A stretch of 64,000 nucleotides of DNA, taken from positions 2,650,001-2,714,000 of the forward strand of contig NZ_CP029189.1 of NCBI RefSeq assembly GCF_008642275.1, read 5' to 3'. The position numbers and the translations under genes were made by a program. Shown one piece after another: positions 8,405 to 16,536 of the stretch (position 1 is the stretch's first letter; each line of letters begins with the position of its first letter). This stretch comes from Streptomyces venezuelae (GTDB lineage Bacteria > Actinomycetota > Actinomycetes > Streptomycetales > Streptomycetaceae). Under the pieces are notes generated by a model. The model saw nothing but the letters and a program-made list of their open reading frames with translations, did no database searches and was not told the DNA's origin.

Positions 8405-9306
8405 CGGTGGTCCTCCGTCCGGGATCGGGACGGGCCGGGGAAGGGCAGCCGGGGGTCGATGTCCTGGCCGTCCCAGGTGCCGCGGATCCAGCCGTGGTCG
8501 GGGTGGTCCCGGATCAGCCACTCCCGGGTCCTGCCCGGTCCGGCCATCACGTTCAGGTAGTACATGTCGTGCCCGGGGGCGGCCATGGACGGCCCGTGCC
8601 AGCCGTCGGGGATGAGCACCGCGTCCCCGGTCCGCACCTCGGTGAGGACGTCGGTCTTCCCGGCCGGGGAGGGGGTGACCCGCTGGTAGCCGAGCCCGGG
8701 GGTGTCCCCGTGCGGGGCGATCTCGAAGTAGTAGATCTCCTCCAGGCGGGACTCCTCGCCGGGGTGGTGCTCGTCGTGCTTGTGGGGCGGGTACGAGGAC
8801 CAGTTCCCGCCGGGGGTGAGCACCTCGACGGCGATGAGGCGGTCGGCGGGGAAGGTGCCGGCGGCGGCGAAGTTGTTGACCTGGCGGGAGCAGTGGCCTG
8901 CGCCGCGGAGCTCTACGGGGACCTGCGCGGCGGGGCCGTACCGGGCGGGGAGCCGCCGCTCGCAGCGGGCTCCGGCGAGGGCGAAGTGCCCGCCGGCGGC
9001 CGACCGGATCTCCGCGTCCGCGTCCCGCGGCAGGTAGACGAAGTCGGTGGTGCCGCTGAAGACCCCGGTCCGGCCGTGCAGTTGGAACACCTCCGGCCCG
9101 TCCCCGGGGCTCTGTCCCGGACCCCGCGCCTCGGACGCCTGCGAGGCCGGGTCGGGCAGTGCCCGGCAGCGGACCTCGCAGGCGCCCGAGAGCGGGAGCA
9201 CGATCCATTCGCACGGCCCGGACGCGTGTGCGTGGGCCTCGCCCGGGGCCAGGTCGAGGACCATCAGCCTCGTCCACTCCATCCCCCACTCAGACACCAC
9301 CGGCAC
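8401..9306 (-). CDS. iolB: 5-deoxy-glucuronate isomerase carrying an in-frame repeat insertion
   Basis: A 301-aa bicupin isomerase that converts 5-deoxy-glucuronate to 2-deoxy-5-keto-gluconate. Metal-binding residues are visible in PPHKHDEHHPGEESRLEEIYYFE. The N-terminus looks some 15-25 residues shorter than I expect for the family, since it begins at SEWGMEWTRLMVLDLAPG. The most upstream start (GTG at 9306) overlaps iolC by 17 nt. Between the strands CEVRC and EVFQLHGR there is an extra loop (about residues 47-70, Ala/Pro/Gly-rich) encoded by a repeat-like element at 9106-9151 that resembles one inside the carboxylase alpha gene at 49871. Second gene of the leftward iol operon. Confidence 0.92.
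   Translation of the reverse strand: MPVVSEWGMEWTRLMVLDLAPGEAHAHASGPCEWIVLPLSGACEVRCRALPDPASQASEARGPGQSPGDGPEVFQLHGRTGVFSGTTDFVYLPRDADAEIRSAAGGHFALAGARCERRLPARYGPAAQVPVELRGAGHCSRQVNNFAAAGTFPADRLIAVEVLTPGGNWSSYPPHKHDEHHPGEESRLEEIYYFEIAPHGDTPGLGYQRVTPSPAGKTDVLTEVRTGDAVLIPDGWHGPSMAAPGHDMYYLNVMAGPGRTREWLIRDHPDHGWIRGTWDGQDIDPRLPFPGPSRSRTEDHR
9106..9151 (+). repeat. Dispersed repeat copy inside iolB
   Basis: About 46 bp beginning GGGGCTCTGTCCCGGACC and continuing through GCGCCTCGGACGCC to GAGGCCGGG. It aligns along its length with the element at 49871-49913 (GGGCTCTGCCCGGACC..., CGCCTCAAACGCC, GAGGCTGGA). From memory, similar GGGGCTCTGCCCCGGACC...CCTCAAACGCCGG sequences are common between genes in Streptomyces. 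Here it lies within coding sequence, in frame, on the strand opposite to the gene. Confidence 0.65.
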
Positions 9307-10255
9307 GTCCGAGCACCTCCTCCACCTCGTGAGCGAACGGCATCGCGCTCGAACACGCCAGCCGTGAGGCGACGATCGCCCCGGCCGCGTTCGCGTACCG
9401 CATCACCCGCTCCGGTTCCCACCCCGCCAGCAGTCCGTGGCACAGCGCCCCGCCGAACGCGTCGCCCGCGCCGAGCCCGTTGACCACGTCCACCGGCACG
9501 GGGGCGACCTCCGCCACGGTGCCGTCGCGGTGGACCGCCAGCACGCCCTCGGGGCCGCGCTTGACCACCGCCAGTTCCACGCCCGCCGCGAGCAGCGCCC
9601 GCGCCGCCGCGTGGGGATCCGACTCGCCCGTGGCGATCTCGCACTCCTCCGTGTTCCCCACGGCCACCGTCGCGGACCGCAGCGCCCGCTCGTAGTACGG
9701 CCCGGGTTTCTCCCGCCACAGCATCGGCCGCCAGTCCAGGTCGAACACCGTCGTGCCGGTCCGCGCGCGGGCCTCCAGCGCCGCCAGGGTCGCCTCCCGC
9801 GAGGGCTCCTCGCTCAGGCCCGTGCCCGTCATCCAGAACACGCGGGCCGCCCGTACCGCCGCCAGGTCCACCTCCTCGGCCGCGATCTCCAGGTCCGGTG
9901 CCTTCGGCAGCCGGTAGAAGTACAGCGGGAAGCGGTCCGGCGGGAAGATCTCGCAGAAGGTGATGGGGGTCGGCAGCCCCGGGACCTCGGCGACCCACCG
10001 GTCGTCCACCCCGAACCCCCGCAGTTCGGAGCGCAGATACCCGCCGAAGGGGTCCGCTCCGGTACGGGTGATCACCGCCACCCGGCGCCCCAGCCGGGCC
10101 GCGGCGACGGCCACGTTGGACGGGGAGCCGCCCAGGAACTTGCCGAAGGTCTCGGCCTCGGCCAGTGGTACGCCCGTCGCCAACGGGTAGAGATCCACCC
10201 CGATCCGGCCCATCGTGATCAGGTCGAACGCGAAGGGATCGCCGGTGCCGGTCAC
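9290..10255 (-). CDS. iolC: 5-dehydro-2-deoxygluconokinase (PfkB family)
   Basis: A 321-aa ribokinase-fold sugar kinase that phosphorylates 2-deoxy-5-keto-gluconate. It shows the N-terminal substrate motif FGKFLGGSPSNVAVAAARLG and the C-terminal PfkB signature NGLGAGDAFGGALCHGLL, whose Asp is the catalytic base. Residues DLDWRPMLW are typical of IolC. The GTG start has AGGAGG upstream. It is the first gene of the leftward operon, and its start is 41 bp from the divergent iolE-like gene. The C-terminus overlaps iolB. Confidence 0.93.
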   Translation of the reverse strand: MTGTGDPFAFDLITMGRIGVDLYPLATGVPLAEAETFGKFLGGSPSNVAVAAARLGRRVAVITRTGADPFGGYLRSELRGFGVDDRWVAEVPGLPTPITFCEIFPPDRFPLYFYRLPKAPDLEIAAEEVDLAAVRAARVFWMTGTGLSEEPSREATLAALEARARTGTTVFDLDWRPMLWREKPGPYYERALRSATVAVGNTEECEIATGESDPHAAARALLAAGVELAVVKRGPEGVLAVHRDGTVAEVAPVPVDVVNGLGAGDAFGGALCHGLLAGWEPERVMRYANAAGAIVASRLACSSAMPFAHEVEEVLGRAGGV

Positions 10256-10283
10256 AGTCAGTCCTCCTGTTGGTCCTCCACCC

Positions 10284-10289
10284 TAAGGT
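10284..10289 (+). promoter_or_regulatory. Leaderless -10 within a palindrome in the iolC/iolE gap
   Basis: TAAGGT lies 7 nt before the ATG at 10297, with no Shine-Dalgarno sequence. It sits inside a short inverted repeat CCACC-ctaa-GGTGG (10278-10291) that could be a repressor site. The whole divergent gap is only 41 bp, so both promoters must overlap neighbouring coding sequence or each other. Confidence 0.5.
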
Positions 10290-10296
10290 GGCCGCT

Positions 10297-11211
10297 ATGA
10301 CGTCCTCCCCGCCCGCGTTGACCCGTATCCGCATCGGTTCGGCTCCGGACTCCTGGGGTGTCTGGTTTCCCGACGACCCCCGGCAGACCCCGTGGGAACG
10401 CTTCCTCGACGAGGTGGCCGACGCCGGGTACGAGTGGATCGAACTCGGCCCCTACGGCTATCTGCCCACCGATCCCGCCCGCCTCGCCGAGGAAACGGCC
10501 AAGCGCGGACTGCGCGTCTCGGCCGGAACCGTCTTCACCGGACTCCATCACGGGCCCGCCGTGTGGGAGGACACCTGGGAGCACGTGTCGCGGATCGCGG
10601 CCCTGACCCGGGCGATGGGCGCGGCCCATCTCGTCGTCATCCCGTCCTTCTGGCGGGACGACAAGACCGGGGAGGTACGGGAGGACCGCACCCTGACGGC
10701 CGCCCAATGGCGTGAACTGACCTCGCAGACCGAGCGCCTCGGCCGGGAGGTACGGGACCGGTACGGGCTGCGGATCGTCGTCCACCCGCACGCCGACACC
10801 CACATCGACACCCCGGAGAACGTGGCCCGCTTCCTGGACGCCACCGACCCCGAACTCGTCTCCCTGTGCCTGGACACGGGGCACTACGCGTACTGCGGCG
10901 GGGACAGCGTGCAGGCCGTGGAGACCTTCGGCGAGCGGATCGGCTACCTCCACCTCAAGCAGGTGGATCCGCGGATCCTCGCCGAAGTCATGGCCGCGGA
11001 GCTGCCCTTCGGGCCGGCCGTTGGGCGTGGGGTGATGTGCGAACCGCCCTCGGGGGTGCCCGCGCTGGAACCGGTGCTCGCGGCGGCCCAGCGCCTGGAC
11101 GTGGACCTGTTCGCCATCGTGGAGCAGGACATGTACCCCTGTCCGCCGGACCGGCCGCTGCCGATCGCCCGGCGGACCCGCGCCTACCTCCGTTCCTGCG
11201 GCGCCCGCTGA
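10297..11211 (+). CDS. iolE: Sugar phosphate isomerase/epimerase, IolE-like (inosose dehydratase)
   Basis: A 304-aa TIM-barrel enzyme of the xylose-isomerase-like (AP endonuclease 2) superfamily. In this locus it most likely dehydrates scyllo-inosose to trihydroxycyclohexanedione, the step between the dehydrogenase and IolD. The N-terminal [15 protein letters not shown] and [13 protein letters not shown] are characteristic. Metal ligands probably include the Asp of [12 protein letters not shown], the His of YLHLKQVD and the Glu of FAIVEQDMY. The ATG at 10297 is chosen over an upstream in-frame ATG because of the adjacent -10 hexamer. An IolH-type or inosose isomerase role is the main alternative. 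Divergent from iolC and 26 nt upstream of iolG. Confidence 0.82.
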   Translation: MTSSPPALTRIRIGSAPDSWGVWFPDDPRQTPWERFLDEVADAGYEWIELGPYGYLPTDPARLAEETAKRGLRVSAGTVFTGLHHGPAVWEDTWEHVSRIAALTRAMGAAHLVVIPSFWRDDKTGEVREDRTLTAAQWRELTSQTERLGREVRDRYGLRIVVHPHADTHIDTPENVARFLDATDPELVSLCLDTGHYAYCGGDSVQAVETFGERIGYLHLKQVDPRILAEVMAAELPFGPAVGRGVMCEPPSGVPALEPVLAAAQRLDVDLFAIVEQDMYPCPPDRPLPIARRTRAYLRSCGAR

Positions 11212-11237
11212 CCCTTCGGAAGGAAGAGGAGTACGAC

Positions 11238-12248
11238 ATGAGCACGCTCGGCATCGCCGTCATCGGCACCGGGAAGATGGGCGCCGACCACGTACGCCGG
11301 ATCGGGCGGACGGTGGGCGGGGCCCGGGTGGTGGCCGTGGCCGACCCGGACGGCGACCGGGTCAAGGAGGTCGCGGGCACTGTGGACGGGGCGACGGCGC
11401 ACACCGACCCGGCGGCCGCGATAGCCGCGCCCGGGGTCCAGGCGGTGCTGATCGCCTCGCCCGGACCCGCCCACGAGGAGGCGATCCTGCACGCCCTGGA
11501 GCGGGAGCTGCCGGTGCTGTGCGAGAAGCCGCTGACGCCGGATCCCGCGGGTGCGCTGCGCGTGATGGAGGCCGAACAGCGGCTGGGGCGGCGCCTGGTG
11601 CAGGTCGGGTTCATGCGGCGGTACGACGCCGAGTACGCCCGGCTGAAGGAGCTGCTGGACGCGGGCGGGATCGGGCGCCCGCTCTTCCTGCACTGCCGGC
11701 ACCGCAACGCCTCCTCGCCGTCGTTCTTCACCAGCGACATGCTGATCAGCGACTCGGTGGTGCACGAGGTGGACGCGGCCCGCTGGCTGCTGGGGCAGGA
11801 GATCACCGCCGTCAGCGTGCTCTCGCCGCGGCCCACGGCGGCCGCTCCCGAGGGGCTGAGCGATCCCCGGCTGGTGCTGCTGGAGACCTCGGGCGGGGCC
11901 GTCGTCGACGTGGAGATCTTCGTCAACTGCGGTTTCGGCTACCAGGTGCAGTGCGAGGCGGTCGGCGAGGCGGGCAGTGCCCGGATCGGTGACGGGCACG
12001 CGATGGTGGTGCAGTCGGCGGGCCGGTGGGGCGGCGCCATCGACCAGGACTTCACGGTGCGCTTCGCCGATGCGTACGACCGCCAGCTGCGGAGCTGGGT
12101 GGCCGCGGCCGCGCGCGGCCGCGTGGCGGGGCCCGACGCCTATGACGGCTACGCGGCGGCCGCCGTCTCCGAGGCGGGCCTCACGGCGGCGCGCGACGGT
12201 GTACGGGCCGTCGTGGACCTGGCGGAGCGCCCGGCCCTGTACCGCTGA
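11238..12248 (+). CDS. iolG: Inositol 2-dehydrogenase (Gfo/Idh/MocA family)
   Basis: A 336-aa NAD-dependent oxidoreductase. The N-terminal Rossmann fold has [13 protein letters not shown] and an acidic residue at VAVADPD. The family Lys is in LCEKPLTPD, and the catalytic Asp/His pair is in [14 protein letters not shown]. It should oxidise myo-inositol to scyllo-inosose and is the entry enzyme for the neighbouring pathway, which supports the substrate; Gfo/Idh sequences alone do not fix it. AAGGAAGAGGAG lies just before the ATG. It is followed by a strong hairpin terminator. Confidence 0.85.
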   Translation: MSTLGIAVIGTGKMGADHVRRIGRTVGGARVVAVADPDGDRVKEVAGTVDGATAHTDPAAAIAAPGVQAVLIASPGPAHEEAILHALERELPVLCEKPLTPDPAGALRVMEAEQRLGRRLVQVGFMRRYDAEYARLKELLDAGGIGRPLFLHCRHRNASSPSFFTSDMLISDSVVHEVDAARWLLGQEITAVSVLSPRPTAAAPEGLSDPRLVLLETSGGAVVDVEIFVNCGFGYQVQCEAVGEAGSARIGDGHAMVVQSAGRWGGAIDQDFTVRFADAYDRQLRSWVAAAARGRVAGPDAYDGYAAAAVSEAGLTAARDGVRAVVDLAERPALYR

Positions 12249-12269
12249 CGCCCCGCCAACTCCTCACCT

Positions 12270-12299
12270 GACCCCTGTGACCCTCTTGTCACAGGGGTC
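12270..12299 (+). terminator. Terminator after iolG
   Basis: A perfect 12-bp stem (GACCCCTGTGAC / GTCACAGGGGTC) with a 6-nt loop begins 21 nt after the iolG stop and is followed by CCCCCTTCT. It fits a factor-independent terminator that closes the rightward inositol operon. The remainder of the gap to 12481 shows no gene. Confidence 0.8.
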
Positions 12300-12481
12300 C
12301 CCCTTCTGTCACGCATGTCCGCATTACGCGGGTCTTCCGTCACAGGAAGTCGACAGCCGCTCCCCTGTCGTCACTGCGCGTCGTTCCCCGGGCACAACCC
12401 GAGTGATCGTCAGCGTCCACGCGTCGGCTCCCCCGACGGCCTCCCGGCCGGCCCCGCGCCGTGGACAAGGAGGTGTCCAGC

Positions 12482-12682
12482 ATGAGCGACCGACAGCTGT
12501 GGTCGTACAAGGAGATCGCTGCTCACATCCGGGTCCAGCCGGACACCGTGCGCTCCTACCGCAAGCACGGGCTGCTGCCCACGCCCGACCACGTGGAAGG
12601 GGGCAAGCCCTACTGGTACGCCGATACCGTGCGCGCCTGGGTGGCCCGCCGGCCCGGAAACCGGGGCCGCCGCGAGGACTGA
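12482..12682 (+). CDS. Small MerR/excisionase-like helix-turn-helix protein
   Basis: A 66-aa winged-helix DNA-binding protein of the size and type of BldC/AlpA-like regulators: WSYKEIAAHIRVQPDTVRSYRKHGLLPTPD forms the HTH, followed by a wing (GKPYWYADTVRAWVARRPG). AAGGAGG is about 9 nt before the ATG. It has no effector domain. Similar single-domain HTH proteins are frequent in streptomycetes, both in the chromosome and on mobile elements. I see no integrase or attachment site nearby, so a chromosomal role is more likely. Its target is unknown. Confidence 0.78.
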   Translation: MSDRQLWSYKEIAAHIRVQPDTVRSYRKHGLLPTPDHVEGGKPYWYADTVRAWVARRPGNRGRRED

Positions 12683-12742
12683 TTCCCGCGGCGCCGGGTG
12701 AGGGGCCCGTCAGCTCCCTCACCCGGCCCCGTGCCCGGACCG

Positions 12743-14980
12743 TCAGGCCGGGGCTCCCGCGGGTGTCCGGTCCGGCTCCGGCGCCGGGGGCGCGGACTCG
12801 CCCTCGCTCAGGCCGAACCTCTCGTGCAGGCGGCGCAGCGGGGCGGGCGCCCACCAGGTGGCGCGTCCGGTCAGCTTCATCACCGCCGGGACCAGGAGGC
12901 TGCGGACGACCATGGCGTCCATGAGGACCGCCAGCGCGATCCCGAGCCCCAGCATCTTGGTGTTGGTCACCCGGGAGGTGCCGATGGCCACCATCACCAC
13001 CGCCAGGATCACGGCCGCCGCGGTGATCAGTCCGCCGGTGCGGGCCAGCCCCGTCCGGACGGCGCTCTCGTGGTCCCCGGTGCGGTCGTACTCCTCCTTG
13101 ATCCGGGATATGAGGAACACCCCGTAGTCCATGGAGAGCCCGAAGGCGATGCAGAACATCAGCACCGGCAGGGTGGTCTCTATGTCGCCGGTCGCGGTGA
13201 AGGAGAGGAGCCCGGAGAGGTTGCCCTCCTGGAACACCCACACCACCGCCCCGAACATCGCGGTCAGGCTGAGCGCGTTGAGCAGCACCGCCTGCAGCGG
13301 TATCAGCAGGCTTCCGGTGAGCAGGAACACCAGCAGCAGCGTGGCGAGGACCACCAGGGCAGCCGCCGCGGGCAGTGCTCCGGCGATGGCCTTCTGCGCG
13401 TCGACGAGAACGGCCGCCTGCCCGGTCACCGAGGTCTTGAAGCCCGGGTCCACGGCGCGGACCTCGCCGACCAGGTCCTGGGCTGTCTGCCCCACGGCCT
13501 CGCCCTCGACGGAGACCGAGAAGGAGCTGTACCCGCTCGCGGTCGTGGAGCCGATCGGCCCGTCCACCCGGATCACCCCGGGCAGGGCGGCCAGCCGGTC
13601 CCGGTAGGCCGCGAGTCGCTCGGGGCCCGGCGCTCCCTCGGCGAGCACGGTGAGTCCGCCGCCGGGGCTGTCCGGGAAGCCGTCGCGGATCTGCTCCTGC
13701 ACCACGTGCGAGGGAGCGTCTTTCGGGAGCTGCCGGTCGTCGACCGTGCCGAACTTGACGCCCATGAAGGGCAGCCCGAGGAGCAGCAGGCCCACGGTGG
13801 TGGCCACGGCGAAGACCGGGGCGCGCCGCATCACGAGAGCGGCCGCCCGCCCCCAGCCGCGGCCCGTCTCCGCGGGCCCGGTCACGGCCGCCTGCGGCCG
13901 GCCACGCCGCCACAGCCGGCGCAGGTCGAGGGCGTTGACGCGGTCGCCGAGGAGCACCAGGGCGGCCGGCAGCAGGATCAGCGCGGCCGCCGCCGCGAGC
14001 AGCACCACCGCCACCCCGGCGTAGGCGAAGGAGCGCAGGAAGTACATGGGGAAGAAGAGCATCGCCGAGAGCGAGACGGCGACGGTGAGCGCCGAGAAGA
14101 GCACGGTGCGGCCGGCCGTGCGCAGGGTGGCCCCGACGGCGGCGACCGGATCGCGCCCGGCGGCGAGTTCCTCACGGAACCGGCGGACGATGAACAGGGC
14201 GTAGTCGATGGCGAGTCCGAGGCCGAGCGCGGTGGTCAGGTTCTGGGCGAAGACGGAGACGTCGGTGAACTCGGTGAGTCCGCGCAGTACGGCGTTGGTG
14301 CCGAGGATGGCCACGATGCCGACGCCGAGCGGGAGCAGGGCGGCGACGGCGCTGCCGAAGACGAGGACGAGCAGGACGAGGGTGACCGGCAGGGCGATGA
14401 TCTCGGCGCGCAGCAGGTCTTCCTGGATGGTCTGGGTGACCTCGCGCTGGACGGCCGCGGGGCCGCCGAGGGACACCCGCACCGGGCCGTGCGGGCCCTC
14501 GTAGCGCGGGGCTATGCGTTCGAGTGCCGCGGTGGCCGTCTTCTCGTCGCCCTGGACGCGGGCGACGATGAGTGCCTGACGGCCGTCCCCGGAGCGCAGC
14601 GTGGGCAGCTGGGTGCGCCAGTACGAGCCGACGCCGACGACCCCCCGTTCGCCGTCGAGTGCGGCCGCGAGCCGTTCGGCTTCGGCGGCCACGGCCGGGT
14701 CGTCGACCCCCGTGGTGCCCGCGGCGGCGTCGACGAGCAGCAGCAGATTGGGCCCGGAGTGCGGGAACTCCCGTTCCAGGGCCCGCGTGGCGTAGGTGGA
14801 CTGGGCGCCCGGGTCCTCCCAGCCGCCACTTCCCAGCCGGTCGGCGACGCCGCCGCCCGCGACCACGGCCAGGGCCGTGACCAGCAGGGCGAGCAGCAGC
14901 GTGAGCCGCGGCCGGGCCGTGACGAAGCGGGTCCACCCCGCATCCGCCCCGGAGGACGGCGGTTTCTTGACTTCGGACAT
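12743..14980 (-). CDS. MMPL/RND-family membrane exporter
   Basis: A 745-aa MMPL (mycobacterial membrane protein large)-type transporter. It has two repeated halves, each starting with a transmembrane helix (TLLLALLVTALAVVAGG; APVFAVATTVGLLLLG), then a periplasmic porter domain, then a cluster of about five helices. Signature pieces are LGLAIDYALFIVRRFREE in half 1 and FGLSMDYGVFLISRIKEEYDRTG in half 2, whose DY residues match the proton-relay position of the family. The C-terminal tail is Pro/Glu-rich. A purine-rich AAGGGGA precedes the ATG. It is divergent from a TetR gene, and the gap carries two operator-like palindromes, which suggests drug- or lipid-responsive repression. The substrate cannot be read from sequence. 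Confidence 0.92.
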   Translation of the reverse strand: MSEVKKPPSSGADAGWTRFVTARPRLTLLLALLVTALAVVAGGGVADRLGSGGWEDPGAQSTYATRALEREFPHSGPNLLLLVDAAAGTTGVDDPAVAAEAERLAAALDGERGVVGVGSYWRTQLPTLRSGDGRQALIVARVQGDEKTATAALERIAPRYEGPHGPVRVSLGGPAAVQREVTQTIQEDLLRAEIIALPVTLVLLVLVFGSAVAALLPLGVGIVAILGTNAVLRGLTEFTDVSVFAQNLTTALGLGLAIDYALFIVRRFREELAAGRDPVAAVGATLRTAGRTVLFSALTVAVSLSAMLFFPMYFLRSFAYAGVAVVLLAAAAALILLPAALVLLGDRVNALDLRRLWRRGRPQAAVTGPAETGRGWGRAAALVMRRAPVFAVATTVGLLLLGLPFMGVKFGTVDDRQLPKDAPSHVVQEQIRDGFPDSPGGGLTVLAEGAPGPERLAAYRDRLAALPGVIRVDGPIGSTTASGYSSFSVSVEGEAVGQTAQDLVGEVRAVDPGFKTSVTGQAAVLVDAQKAIAGALPAAAALVVLATLLLVFLLTGSLLIPLQAVLLNALSLTAMFGAVVWVFQEGNLSGLLSFTATGDIETTLPVLMFCIAFGLSMDYGVFLISRIKEEYDRTGDHESAVRTGLARTGGLITAAAVILAVVMVAIGTSRVTNTKMLGLGIALAVLMDAMVVRSLLVPAVMKLTGRATWWAPAPLRRLHERFGLSEGESAPPAPEPDRTPAGAPA

Positions 14981-15026
14981 GGCTCGGTGTCCCCTTCACC
15001 GTGATTGCCAGGCCACATAGACTGGC

Positions 15027-15050
15027 AAACACGAGCAGTCGCTCGCGTTT
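15027..15050. promoter_or_regulatory. TetR-type operator 1 (MMPL/TetR gap)
   Basis: A 24-bp inverted repeat with half sites AAACACGAGC and GCTCGCGTTT (9 of 10 positions symmetrical) around a 4-bp centre. It shares the core CGAGC/GCTCG and AAAC/GTTT with the site at 15057-15078. It is the likely binding site of the adjacent TetR protein for autoregulation. Confidence 0.7.
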
Positions 15051-15056
15051 CTCAAG

Positions 15057-15078
15057 AATGCGAGCGATCACTCGCGTT
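15057..15078. promoter_or_regulatory. TetR-type operator 2, inside the MMPL promoter
   Basis: An inverted repeat AATGCGAG ... CTCGCGTT (7 of 8 symmetrical). On the minus strand it fills the spacer between a TTGACA -35 (15079-15084) and a CATTCT -10-like hexamer (15055-15060), spaced 18 nt. Binding would block transcription of the exporter gene. Confidence 0.7.
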
Positions 15079-15111
15079 TGTCAATCGCCCACGGGAAGCA
15101 GGGGATTGGAC

Positions 15112-15798
15112 ATGCCGGGGACAGACATGGGCAAAAACACTGAAAAAGGGACCGAGGGATCTGCCGTGGACACGAGTGCGGCGGCCGCCGCGCCGCGCCG
15201 CCGCCAGGCCCGCGGCGAGCGCCGGATCTCCCAGCTGCTGGCCGCCGCCGCCGGGGTGTTCTGCCGCACCGGCTACGCCTCGGCGAGCACCAACGCCATC
15301 GCCCGCGAGGCGGGCGTGTCGCCGGGCACCCTCTACCAGTACTTCCCCAACAAGGAGGCCATCGCGGTGGAGCTCGGCGGCCAGCTGCTCCAGCGCGCGC
15401 ACGAGATGCACGGGCAGGCCTTCCGCCCCGAGAACATCCACCGCCCCCTGCCCGAGCTGCTCGACGCCGTCCTCGACCCGGTCATCGCCTTCAACTGCGA
15501 GAACCCGGCCTTCTGGGCCCTCATGCACGGCACCGGAGTCCCCGGCATCGCCCAGGAGCACGAAAAGCTGCACGAGAGCCTGCTCGCCCGCATCGAGGCC
15601 GTGCTGCGCGACCGCTGCTCCGGGATCACGCCCGACGAGCTCGCCCACACCTCGAACATGATCCTGGGCATCTTCAAGTCGTCCCTCGACCTGATCCTGG
15701 CCCACGAGGGCGACGAGCGCGCCGCGTACACCGCCGAGCTCAAGACCGTACTGCTGCGCTACCTGGAGCCGATGATCACCGGGACTCCCGCGCACTGA
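15112..15798 (+). CDS. TetR-family transcriptional repressor of the MMPL exporter
   Basis: A 228-aa TetR-family regulator. The N-terminal HTH is RISQLLAAAAGVFCRTGYASASTNAIAREAGVSPGTLYQYFPNKEAIA, and the rest is the helical ligand-binding and dimerisation domain. The start at 15112 has AGGGGA about 8 nt upstream; an ATG at 15127 is an alternative. It is divergent from the MMPL exporter, with two palindromes in the gap, the classical arrangement for a repressor that controls its exporter and itself. The ligand is unknown. Confidence 0.9.
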   Translation: MPGTDMGKNTEKGTEGSAVDTSAAAAAPRRRQARGERRISQLLAAAAGVFCRTGYASASTNAIAREAGVSPGTLYQYFPNKEAIAVELGGQLLQRAHEMHGQAFRPENIHRPLPELLDAVLDPVIAFNCENPAFWALMHGTGVPGIAQEHEKLHESLLARIEAVLRDRCSGITPDELAHTSNMILGIFKSSLDLILAHEGDERAAYTAELKTVLLRYLEPMITGTPAH

Positions 15799-16091
15799 TC
15801 CGTCCGCCCCGCCCGCCCGGGTCCGCCGAACCGACCGCGCCCACCGCTCCACAGGTGAGCGCGGCACCCGCGCTCCCGGCCGGGCGACACCCCCGGGGCC
15901 CGGCTCCCGGCCGGCCGACGGCCCTCCTGGACCCGGCTCCCGGCCGGCCGACGGCCCTCCTGGGCCCCGCCCCCAACCCCGGACGGCCCGGGGCCTCCCG
16001 GGTGACCCGTCCAGCCATTCACCGACGGATCGCCCACACCCGGCCGGTTTTCCCGCCAGGATCGGAAAACCGGGAGCCGATGCTCGCCTTG
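15799..16091. other. Non-coding stretch with a 33-bp tandem duplication
   Basis: No gene is supported between the TetR stop and the CsoR box. The region is extremely rich in CCGG/GGCC. Apart from the duplicated 33-bp unit at 15899-15964 and a partial related piece near 15871, I see no structure. Confidence 0.6.
15899..15964 (+). repeat. Two tandem copies of a 33-bp unit
   Basis: Two adjacent 33-bp units (CCCGGCTCCCGGCCGGCCGA... to CCTCCTGG) that differ only in the last base. A shorter degraded relative (CGCTCCCGGCCGGGCGAC) precedes them. It looks like a recent local duplication in a gap before the copper genes. Confidence 0.85.
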
Positions 16092-16108
16092 ATACCCCCC
16101 AGGGGTAT
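16092..16108 (+). promoter_or_regulatory. CsoR-type copper operator upstream of copZ
   Basis: ATACCCCCCAGGGGTAT is a near-perfect match to the TACCCC...GGGGTA operators bound by the copper-sensing repressor CsoR in actinobacteria. A TATAGT -10-like hexamer (16106-16111) overlaps its end, and copZ begins 83 nt later. Copper would relieve repression of copZ and probably copA. No csoR gene lies in this window. Confidence 0.85.
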
Positions 16109-16190
16109 AGTCTCAGAGTGTCGGGAGCACGGTGGAGCCATCGGCCACCCCTCCCAGTGACCGGCACACGCCCCTGAAGAGGAGAACGAC

Positions 16191-16424
16191 ATGACCGCCG
16201 AGACGGACACCCAGACCACCACCGTCTACCGGGTGACCGGCATGACCTGCGGACACTGCGAGGGCGCCGTGACCACCGAGATCTCCGCCCTGCCGGGCGT
16301 CAGCACGGTCAAGGCGGTCGCCGCGACCGGCGAGGTCACCGTGGTCTCCGCCGCCCCGCTCGCGGACGAGGACGTCCGCGCCGCCGTCGACGAGGCCGGC
16401 TACGAGTTCGGCGGGCAGGTCTGA
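16191..16424 (+). CDS. copZ: Copper chaperone (heavy-metal-associated domain protein)
   Basis: A 77-aa HMA-fold metallochaperone with the metal site [11 protein letters not shown] near residues 17-27. It should carry Cu(I) in the cytoplasm and pass it to the CopA ATPase encoded next. AAGAGGAG lies about 7 nt before the ATG, and a CsoR-type operator is upstream. The beta-alpha-beta-beta-alpha-beta pattern is complete and ends at DEAGYEFGG. Confidence 0.95.
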   Translation: MTAETDTQTTTVYRVTGMTCGHCEGAVTTEISALPGVSTVKAVAATGEVTVVSAAPLADEDVRAAVDEAGYEFGGQV

Positions 16425-16536
16425 GCGGCCCGCCCTCCCGCACGGCACCCGCGGCAGCCCCGCGGAACCCTGCCGGGTCGTGCCGGCCAGCTCATACTGG
16501 ACCCGTACGGCCCGGCCCTCCCCCTGGAGCCGGAAC

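Noticed and set aside
12482..12682. Mobile-element signature around the excisionase-like HTH gene
   Set aside because: No integrase, relaxase, tRNA or direct-repeat attachment site was found nearby.
12698..15004. Long plus-strand frame opposite the MMPL gene
   Set aside because: Shadow of the MMPL coding region; low-complexity Gly/Arg/Gln composition.
15899..15964. CRISPR or Rep-like element at the 33-bp duplication
   Set aside because: Only two copies without spacers; a simple tandem duplication.
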